From positions 62,001 to 126,000 of the forward strand of contig JAPDOI010001315.1 of assembly GCA_029168955.1 (NCBI GenBank): DNA of 64,000 bases, read 5' to 3'. The translations under genes and the position numbers were made by a program. Position 1 is the stretch's first letter, and every line of letters starts with the position of its first letter. The DNA is from Aplectana chamaeleonis. Taxonomy: Eukaryota; Nematoda; Chromadorea; Rhabditida; Cosmocercidae. Under the pieces are notes generated by a model. It was not told where the DNA came from. It searched no databases and saw nothing but the letters and a program-made list of their open reading frames with translations. This document shows, in pieces, positions 55,476 through 64,000 of this stretch.

Positions 55476-57299
55476 GACACGCGGCCGCGTCGGTCTGCAC
55501 AGCGACAGCGACATTGGCAACGACAGGCTTCTGCACATTTGCAGTATGTCAGCTCTCCGCGACACGTCGCTGCGATGAACACGCGACAACTGTTCCTACG
55601 GCTGTCGGTGCGATTGCTCCGATGCTGGGCCCGTAGCAAACCCACCGAAAGGTGGGAGCTGATAGCTGCCTCCCCGGCGCGAGGTGGTGGCTCACATCGC
55701 AAGCGGAATAGGTGGTGGCCGCCCTATCCTAATGCACGTGTGCGTGCTGAGGTGGTGACTTCGCTCGCATCCGATTGTCACCCACCTCGGTACGCAGCCA
55801 TGGACCTGAGGTCTGAAAGGGAGCCACGAGCTGCGAGTGGAAAATGGAAATAGCGCACGTATTGCAGAGGCACGAAGGGAAGGAGCCAAGTTATGGGGCG
55901 GGCATGACCGAGGTGGTGACGGCGCGGGTAGGAAGAACACGATCATTTCACTTTTCTGACGACGATTGACCAACTCCGTTGAAGAATTCGGAAATGGAAT
56001 TCCGAGTTTTGCGCTGATCATGCAAAAATTTCCCGCAATGGCTGTGGATTGTGCTTCAGACTGATAACCTCCCCTAACATGAGATAAATATCGGAGGAAA
56101 AATCATTGTGAAGCCTACAACAATGAAAAACGCTACAGTGAGTGCAGATCATGGCTGTAATGCTGTTGGCCGTCTTTCGAGACGGCATAATCAATTGCCC
56201 CTTATCAGCTGCTGATTTTTTGTGGGCGCTAATTTCCCTACATTTTCTCCTCATTATTGCTGTTTCTGAGCCCTCGAGCTGGTTCCTTTTTTCATAAAAA
56301 AAGCTGTACGTGTAGTGTTTGTACTGCATGGTATATGCAGTGAGTTTTCTTCAGGAATCCACGAAAATAATTTGAAGTTAAATTCGACGAAGTATTTTTC
56401 CCTCAGAGCTGACCAATTTTTCGGAAGGTTTCATGGTTGGCTAATCTTTGGCTGCCGCTGAGAGATATTGTGACAAATTCTTCGCAAGTCCGAGATCGTG
56501 TTCCACTTAACCTTAACTCCAACTGGCTATGTTCATTTCGATTGAAATGGTACTTTTGTACAACACCTTTTCTCACCACAGAAGCTGTCGGAAATGCACA
56601 TTCGATAAAGTCTACCCCCAAAAAAAAAAAAACTCACACACATACTATGTAACATACCGTAGGACACAAAGCGTGCAGTGCTAATGAAAAAAGGAAAAGA
56701 AAAACATGAACAGCAGGGAAAGGAGAAAACGTCAGCAGCGGTCAGGAATAGCAGCAGATTTAAAGGTCATGATGAATATTCTGGAGGAGAAAACAAGTAC
56801 AAGGGATTAATGATTATGAGCTTCTATCAGATAAAAATCTGAACAATCGTCTCGAAAAAAAAAGAAGAAATCTTAGAAGTCTGAGAAACTCCGATAAATA
56901 TCAAAAATTTCTTATCACTTCTCCGCCCTGGAAACAATCAAGAACAAGCCTACACCACGGGGTTTTCAAAGGTGGCCGAGTTATTATCAAAATTGTTGGA
57001 TACAGGGGAAATTTCCGTGATAACTTGTGAACGGTTTCTCTGCCTCTGAAAAGGGCATCGTACAAGAAAACATGAAATATTTGCAAAAATCAAGATTTGC
57101 TTCTATTCTTAACTCCATTTTGTGTCGATGTTTGTTAAGCCAGTAGCAGCGTGATCATGTACAAACATGTTTTTTGAAAGAAAAATTCATAAGCCTTGTA
57201 AGAATAGGTATAATTCCAGAATTAAAACTTTACCTGCTTAGTTTGAAAGAAGAAGTTTCCTTCCAAGATGGTGGCTTTGGCTGGCAACGGAGCATGATG
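55476..57299. other. Unassigned
   Basis: GGGCCCGTAGCAAACCC at 55627 recurs inverted at about 57963. A-rich purine tract at 56680-56900. No gene recognised. Confidence 0.3.
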
Positions 57300-57468
57300 T
57301 AAACTCTGGTACCGCCGTAGTGACCTGTTGATTTCGATTATCACAGCGCGGAGCGGTGGCTTTTTCGTCGGAACCTCCTTATCACTAGTTATATTTCACC
57401 GAGGCCCACCGCTCCGCTGCTGGTATTGATCGAAATCAACAGGTCACTACGGCGGTACCAGAGTTTAT
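57300..57468. mobile_element. 169-bp hairpin element
   Basis: TAAACTCTGGTACCGCCGTA and TACGGCGGTACCAGAGTTTA are exact inverse ends; the stem continues through GTGACCTGTTGATTTCGAT and GAGCGGTGG. Confidence 0.88.
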
Positions 57469-58317
57469 CTCAGGTTAGACAAAGAAGAGGAAAATCTTCA
57501 ATGTCAAAAATCACTCCGATCAAGTTTCGAGTGATCTGCGGACTATTCCAAAAAAAAAACGGAAACCATGAATTTCTTCGCAAACTCGAAATCTTGTTCT
57601 TGTGCAACTGCTGAAAACGTGTAAGCAGTAATAGTCGTGAATAGTTTGAAATGAACTTAGCAGCATAGAATGTACTGCAGATGTTAAGAGAACGATTTTC
57701 ATGGAATGGATTCCTGTCTATTGTTTTGTTCATCTCACATCCTTGCTAATAGCGAGAATGCCATCTCCACTGTGACCGCGCGGTGCAGCTGTTGTGCGCA
57801 CTGTCGATGCCACCAGCGTGCGTGGTTCGACTCCATCATGTGGCCGATTTTTGCAAATAGAATTGTCTCGTTAAGAAAGGTCGCTCCAAGTGGGCGACAA
57901 TAGGTGGCATCTGGGCACGATGTACCTCAGGTCGGCTGCCACCTTTATGTGGTGGCGGCGGGGGGTTTGCTACGGGCCCTGGTACCGGCGCAATTTGTGT
58001 TAAATGCCATGCCTGTCGCTCATGACAGGGACAAAGTATACCATTGACCAAACGCAGCCATCGCTTTCAAGCAGGTCACGAGATCATGTCTGACCGAAAA
58101 CAAATGCATGAACATAGATTCTGGGTAGACTCGATCCAGCGAATCTCCTCTTCTGAGCTCGAAAGCTTTTCGGCTGGCGTGCCCCATATTCGCTTTCCTA
58201 GGGGCGTGGACGACTTTCTCACTAATTTGAGCGGTTTGGGATCTCACGCTTGGTATGATGGTCATAAACGGCGGGCGGAATATGATATCAAAAATTACCC
58301 CTGAGGTTGGACTGCAT

Positions 58318-58806
58318 CTTTCGAAGCACAGTCCACGCTCAGGGACAAAATCTGAGAATTCTACATAATTGTGAAGTAGACCCACCCTATACATATATGC
58401 AGCATCCGCCAAGTGCGAGCTCCCGATTTCCCCGAACAGGCGAGATATAAAAGGAAGCCACTCTGGTGCGCCCACCTCAGGAAGCACGCCCCTTTCACGA
58501 TCTTTTCAACTCAAGAGTGGCGAGATGAGCGAAAGTTTGCGATCAATAGCCCCTTTCTTACCTTCATTGTCAGCTTCCTTCGTTTTACAGGTCGACTCAC
58601 ATACATCGGTTGCAAATTACGAAAGTTACAAGCCACGGACAACTCGTCCACCATGCTCCCGCAACTCAATATTTGAGGGTCCATAGCTCCGTCCCCAGGG
58701 GGTCTTGTACGACTCCAGAGACATCATTGGATTCCGCGTGGGACCGTTTTCAAGATATGTAGGTAGAGAAACAGAAAAACGATCCTGAGGTTGGACTGTG
58801 CCTTCA
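58318..58806. mobile_element. Subfamily b element with 'GCACAGTCCACGCTCAG' ends
   Basis: GAAGCACAGTCCACGCTCAG at 58322 faces CTGAGGTTGGACTGTGCCTTC. Core has ACAAGCCACGGACAACTCGT. Another terminal motif, GAGGTTGGACTGCATCTTTC, lies immediately left of it. Confidence 0.75.
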
Positions 58807-59330
58807 AAGGCAGTAATCGGGATGAATTATGGTTGTCAACTTCTCTTGGCCAGAACCTTCTCTTCATTCAGGGTGATAGAGCCTATGTGGAAAACCGCGG
58901 AGAAGCGCCATTTCGGATCACATGAACAGCCTCAAATTAGCCAGTTTTTCGGGGGTAGACCGGCCTACTTCACATGACTGACAACGATGATTTGCAGAGT
59001 CAAGATCATCAGATGGCTTGAAATCTGGGTTCAATCAATGACTAAAGTCCATCGGTTGGGCATTTTTCGGATATTTTCGTCCCCTCAGATAAGCGATTAT
59101 TTTCTCATGCTTGTCTTCCTTAGCCAAGTCTTTTTATTGTCTAGTTCCAGCTCTATTCTGCCTGTGCACGTCGATGGACTTTGATTGTACACCGCATATG
59201 TATGTAGGACTTGGATATCCTTGGAGAAGTTGTGCACCTGTTCATGGATTTTTTTACAGCTGCTTTTGAACAAAGCCTCTTTTTTTCAGGTTTCCTCAGT
59301 AACCTTTTCCATCGCGAACACTGCCATTCA
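58806..59330. mobile_element. Possible decayed 'AAGGCAGT' TIR element
   Basis: AAAGGCAGTAATCGGGATGA at 58807 and CATCGCGAACACTGCCATTC at about 59310; interior not matched to other copies. Confidence 0.35.
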
Positions 59331-59351
59331 ATATTCTATTGAAGTTTTCAG

Positions 59352-59848
59352 GAAGCTGCCTCCCTTGGCAACAAAGCCGTTTCGTTCACCACCTCCTTGC
59401 GGTCTCTCGTTGCATTATTCAACCGGTCTGTTATTGCTCTCCTCATATAAGTGGCTCTCTTTTCATCATTTCTCTTAATCCTCTGCGTTATTTTTTTCAG
59501 TTTTCGTAGCCTATCTCCAAATCATTCTTGTCGTGAAGCGTCTTATAGTTTGATTAAAAAGAAACTGGAGATTTTCGTCACTCTCTCACCTTCTGACAGA
59601 GACGAGGCGCTCCGAAGGGACAGTCGTTTTGTAGAGTGTTTCAATGTTTCTTTGCGTTGAGTATTCTGAGTGACGTCTTGATGCATCATGTCAACATATC
59701 TAGGCTGTTCCATGTTAACACTTTGCTTTTGAATCTATGGTGAACTAAATTCTACCTGTTTTGCGTTTTTCTTACCTCAAATGAATTTGCCAATTTTCAG
59801 GCTTATGATTTCGCCGTTGAGGATTCGATTGCTGGTCTCACTCGGTGA
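59352..59848 (+). CDS. Candidate exons or remnants of an unknown gene
   Basis: 59352-59450 follows GTTTTCAG and reads EAASLGNKAVSFTTSLRSLV then ALFNRSVIALLI and TAA. 59801-59848 follows CCAATTTTCAG and reads AYDFAVEDSIAGLTR and TGA. Between them, after TTTTTTTCAG at about 59500, lies an open LIKKKLEIFVTLSPSDRDEA segment. Each has a good acceptor and protein-like composition; donors are poor or absent, so a decayed gene is as likely as a live one. Confidence 0.28.
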
Positions 59849-60599
59849 TATTTGCTGACTGACTTACGCAATTGCATTCCCTCTACTTATCAGATTTTAA
59901 TCTCTCGTAGACTCTCGTAGACTCGCTTACAGTTCGGTTTTCTTCATTGATCGATTTACATATCCTCAATTTATTTATGTGATACCTGGAAAACATGCAT
60001 ATGCGTTGATTGTGCACATGTGTACTATTCACAACGGGCACTTAAGATTCCCTACGAAACTAGATTTTTCAAAATAACCATGTTCCAACATAAAATCACA
60101 AATTTTGACCCTAACATGTCCAAAAAAGGGCGATTAAGGGTTGCAAGCATTCTGCTCTAAATGAAAAGGCCCTGACAGTCGACAATCCGCAAAGCCTCAA
60201 TCCGTACGCAAGAAAAAAAGAAAGAAGAGCGAAAGAGAAAGAAAAAAAGGCTCACGATAAACTTTACTTCTTGAGTTACACATTGAAAACAATTGCGATG
60301 ACTCTTAGAAGCAGAAAAGCGTCGAAAGAACGGCGCTCTTTTCTAGCTACAAAACAAGTTTTCCGAGCCCTTGCGCCCTCCCCCCCCTGGGACCCAGTTG
60401 TGAAGTTCCGGGATCGGCATGGACAACCGCGAGTGTTATAAGGGTGTTGGGGTGGAGTTTAGGACACTGGAGCCCCAGATGGTTGCTCTGCAGATGCTGG
60501 AAATCACTAATAAATCTTGTCTCGGCGGTGTCTTGGCTGCCGCTGCCTTTAAGGGTTGGCGGCGGAACGACTTATCAGTGAATTCCAGCCCCGCAAGGC

Positions 60600-60960
60600 G
60601 ATCATGAAAGGCGCCGACGCCCTAAAGGGGTCTGCAGAGTTGAAGTTGTGGTGTTGCTCGTAACGGCGAGTAGCGCTAGGTGATGTATATAATATCGATT
60701 ACATTCGTATTTCACGGCGGCGGCGACCGGAGCAGCGTGAAGGGTGACGAGGGAGCACCGAAGAGTGTTGTGACGCTGCGACAGCCTTGCGTCAATGCTA
60801 GCGAGCGGCACGCGACGCGGCGGTGACAATATTTTCTAAAAAATTTTGTCGCAGCGTGAAGACTGACGATCGGCGGCCTCTTTCCGAGTGCGATCGTAGT
60901 GCACCGCTATCGTGTGCGCGGCGATGCGATCAAGGCATCCGGGCGCAGCAATGCTTCAGA
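60600..60960. repeat. GC-rich 'CTGCAGAGTTG' repeat copy
   Basis: GGGGTCTGCAGAGTTG at 60629 and GACGCGGCGGTGACAAT at about 60814 match the family at 13.1, 15.3 and 23.0 kb. No gene visible. Confidence 0.55.
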
Positions 60961-62540
60961 TTTCCAATTTATATTGGCATTTCACGGCTTTTTTCCAGGA
61001 AAATTGAAATCAGAAACCATTGAAAATCGTACCTCCGCTCATAAGTAAAGTTAATTCTTCAGCAGTAGTGACTGGTCATCGAGAACTGATTGGATGATTC
61101 ACATGCAAGCACACTGCACAACAGAAATCATGCTGGAGGTGCCCCCGACATGCATAGGCTAATGTTTAGTGAGTAAACAAGGATTCCCCACCCACTCATA
61201 GAGGCTCACACGCACTTACTTATTGCTCCATCTTCCACAGACCAATATCCAGCGAGCGATTGTTTGCACAATATGAAATCTGGGAAATTAGTTGGCCTCC
61301 CTTGGACCCGAGACCATGAGACCGAATCTTCCATTCCGGATGGAATGGCGAATATTATTATGGTTACTTGCACTTGCATCCTTGCCCGATTTTTGATTGT
61401 TTATGTTTTTTTATAGTCCATTCAATAATTCTAGTCTAGAGAATGGACGAGAGTTGTTCATTTGCAGTGACTGTCCAGCGTTCGAGGAAACGCGGACCAT
61501 TGGGGGGGGGGTACTGTTATCGCAAGCGAAGTCTTAACACAGTAGCACAAAAACTTTATTAAATAACATCCCTTCTTTGACTGTATGTCACTACAATAAT
61601 CACGCTAAATCTTTTTAAAAAGGCGAAAAAACACACGGAAAGTCGCCATTTTCGTCTTTCGATCATAACTTGCCTCAAAGTGGACGCTTTTCACACTTGA
61701 AGACATCCCTGAAATTAGAATCGAGTACTCTTTTTTCCTGACGTACACATGGCCCAATCTCAAACAAGGCATTTAGGGTTGACACTATCAATCGAGTGTG
61801 TGAGAAGAGGGACAAAATGAGATGCGGAAATGTGTGGCTTTCAACACTCTAGTCCAATCAGATTTTTGATTTCAGTTTTATAATATTACATTATTATTTT
61901 TTTCAATTTGCATAATTTTTCCGTCTTATTCTGCTAGATGTTCCAATGTATCCTCTATTTCGTAACGAAATTTACTGCCCTTGTTCGCGCGCGTGTACTG
62001 CGCCTCCTTCTCCTTCACACTTTCTCGCTGTCTATACCCTCGCTCCGCACAAGCACGCGAAGGAATAAACTAAATTTGGTTCCCAAGCTGAGTTTATTTA
62101 CATCACGAGCCGTCTGAACTTTGCTGAGTTGTTAGGTAGTGGAAGGACTTCTTTTGCTTGGGGTGAGTCGGAACGTTTTTCTAATTTTCAGTCCAGAACC
62201 ATCTGCATATCTAGGTCTCAGGGAAAGGTTTTTAATTTACACCAGACATCCCTCTTGCACAGTAAGCTTGTGTTATACCAGCAAACAACGCTAGCTGTGT
62301 GTGGCTTCAAGAATTTCGTTTTTACAAAGAATTACTGGAAACTTATTTTCTGAGAAATTTTTTTTCGAAACTCTGGCTTTCGGGATTTCTAGTTTGATTG
62401 GTTTCGAAATCGTGGCTGGGGGCGAACTATTCCCTTCTGCTTGAATATCTTCCAATGTGATTTAAGAACCCTTCCAATGTCGAAAGTTGGCAATATTGAT
62501 CCAGGAAGCTTTTCCGTCTTGATCTATAGGCCTTTCGTGA
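60961..62540. other. Mostly unassigned
   Basis: G10 run near 61504; inverted relative of the 5082-5232 MITE at about 61985-62070. No gene recognised. Confidence 0.3.
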
Positions 62541-62655
62541 ATTCTAGTCAAGCGAATGGACCAGACGCGATCATTTGAGCGAGCTGTGCAGCAATCGCGG
62601 CACTACTGGCCAGTAACGGTATACCGCCGCGGTCTCGTCCACTCGCTAGACTCGG
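62541..62655. mobile_element. MITE with 'AAGCGAATGGAC' TIRs
   Basis: CTAGTCAAGCGAATGGACCA and CGTCCACTCGCTAGACT, containing GACGCGATCATTTGAGCG like 28380-28497. Confidence 0.7.
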
Positions 62656-62682
62656 ATTGGCGAAAAGCGTGCATGTGAAAGG

Positions 62683-63243
62683 TTAAAGGCAGTGGTCACG
62701 ATGAAAAACGCTATCGAAAAAAGTACAAAAATCAGTTCAGATCAAAAACAGCTGAAAAACTATGAAGGTAGCGAGGTGAAAAACGGGCTAGAATTAGAGT
62801 TTCTAGAGCCCAAAGAAGCCAGTTCGTGCACACGTGCAAAGAGCCGACAAAAAAGATTGCCGTCTCATGCCGAGCGGTCAAAAATCATCGACATCCAGAG
62901 GAAGAAATAAATGCAAATTTACGTAATAAAAACAACTGAGCAATAAAAGAAAGCACTCCAGTCAATGTTTTTGACTAGATGTGTGTATGAATTCAAAGGT
63001 TCGTTGATTGAGATTCAATTTCAAGACAGCTGATGAATGTTCTTGATACATGAGGTCATCGATACGGATGATGTGGAGTGGGCTTGTCCACCATCAAAAG
63101 ACAAGAAAGTTCAGGCTTCAAATTTGGCCCAAAACAGTGGTTTTTTCGCGATTTTTTCCTATAGGTCCTACTACTCGAGACCCAGAAAAGGGTTTAGAGA
63201 GAAAAAGACGACAAGCATATTTGATCGCGACCACTGCCTTTAA
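62683..63243. mobile_element. 'AAGGCAGTGGTCACGAT' TIR element, subfamily c
   Basis: TTAAAGGCAGTGGTCACGAT to TCGCGACCACTGCCTTTAA. The first 120 bp resemble the sequence following AAGGCAGTGTTCACGATGGA at 50313. Confidence 0.75.
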
Positions 63244-63415
63244 GGTGTCCGTCCCGTAGACACCCGCATACATCGCATTCATCAATGGTTGCTGAGGATG
63301 AGTGCTGCCTCACACACGCTGTTCCTTTCCCCCTATAACAACGAAAAGGTTAAGGAATGAAATTAGTTAGGATTCTAATCTGGACTACTAATGAGCCTTC
63401 CTGTATCCTACAATA

Positions 63416-63472
63416 GGTACAAAGCAACTCAAATATTTGATCGAAGCTTGTGAGAATGTTTTCAGTGGTGAG
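63416..63472 (+). CDS. Candidate small internal exon
   Basis: After CCTACAATAG the frame TKQLKYLIEACENVFSG ends at a strong GTGAGT donor. Downstream 63536-63705 could supply a following exon (QKTFDYLQTARHPGVSTISC) after CAACAG. Unknown product. Confidence 0.25.
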
Positions 63473-63705
63473 TAGTGAATCGTTTACTTGGAACACTTCG
63501 GGCGGTGGAAATACACCGATCTGGACAACAGCTCAAAAAACATTCGATTATCTCCAGACAGCTCGACATCCCGGAGTATCCACGATTAGTTGCGTTGGTG
63601 AACAATTACCTTTTTTAGAGGCAGGTCTTGCGACAAAACGTTCGTTGAGTTCTCTTCGAAAGTGGAACGTTGCAGGAAAAACGCACAAAAACATGAATGT
63701 GGTAT

Positions 63706-64000
63706 AATACCCAGCGGTCCACTGAGACCTTTAGTCGATTCGAAAACTCGCCCAAGTCCGACTCGTTGTCCCACAGCTCGTCCGCCTTTGAGTTCCCTTA
63801 GAAAGAAAAAAAACTGATATGGTTTTCATAATGATCACTGCCTTCAAAATGGTCAGTAGTAGGCTAAAGGCAGGTTGACGAGGAAAACGATTTTTGAGCT
63901 CTTGTAATGGGAATGTAGGCTTCATCATCACAAAAGTAAAAAAAAAATGAACAAAGTGGAAATTGGCGGAAACCCCTTGAAGAACAAGGTGGGACAGCTA
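63706..64000. other. TIR fragments at the window edge
   Basis: ATAATGATCACTGCCTTCAA at 63828 and CTAAAGGCAGGTTGACGAGG at 63864 look like a right and a left end of two TIR elements back to back; the second continues past the window. Confidence 0.5.

Noticed and set aside
57770..57850. GTGGTTCGACTCC looked like a tRNA T-arm
   Set aside because: No matching acceptor, D- or anticodon-arm could be laid out around it.

Overview
The window looks like chromosomal DNA of a nematode, most likely a clade V strongylid (hookworm-like) parasite. This is an inference. It rests on small exons with GT/AG introns (57 bp up to 4.1 kb), a TTTTAG acceptor two bases before a start codon (the pattern of spliced-leader trans-splicing), CR1-like and RTE-like non-LTR retrotransposons, and a very dense load of non-autonomous inverted-repeat DNA elements. 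There is no bacterial-style operon, CRISPR array, rRNA gene or convincing tRNA.

Two host genes can be reconstructed. On the plus strand, 4826-8306 holds the last five exons of a gene I do not recognise. It encodes a folded C-terminal segment followed by an acidic Ser/Glu/Asp-rich tail, and its 5' part lies outside the window or was not found. On the minus strand, 25460-14519 is a complete nine-exon gene for a 371-residue, ten-helix membrane transporter of the SLC35F6 type. Its introns hold an RTE-like retrotransposon, a tandem repeat and several MITEs. Weaker exon candidates are at 34341-34560 (minus), 39517-40112 (plus), 41291-41655 (minus), 51081-51203 (minus), 59352-59848 (plus) and 63416-63472 (plus).

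The rest is mainly repeats. 0-4.8 kb: MITEs and one copy of a 500-bp hairpin-bearing repeat. 9-11 kb: a 5'-truncated CR1-like LINE with an open RT frame. 11-14 kb: hairpin elements and a 'GTTACATGTAA' satellite. 17.5-20.3 kb: RTE-like element. 22-25 kb: a 3-kb interval bounded by the commonest TIR of the window. 26.6-27.1 kb: an element predicted to fold as a three-way junction. 29.7-39.4 kb: many 'AAGGCAGTGTTCACGATAA' TIR elements. 40.2-42.1 kb: a tail-to-tail inverted duplication of a gene fragment, each arm carrying a different MITE absent from the other. 46.9-50.3 kb: several near-perfect hairpins. 52.7-64 kb: more TIR elements and unexplained DNA.

The most notable structures are the inverted duplication with reciprocal filled and empty sites, the three-way-junction element, the hairpin repeat whose two copies show base-pair-preserving changes, and the TE-filled transporter gene. 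I found no coherent multi-gene novel system.
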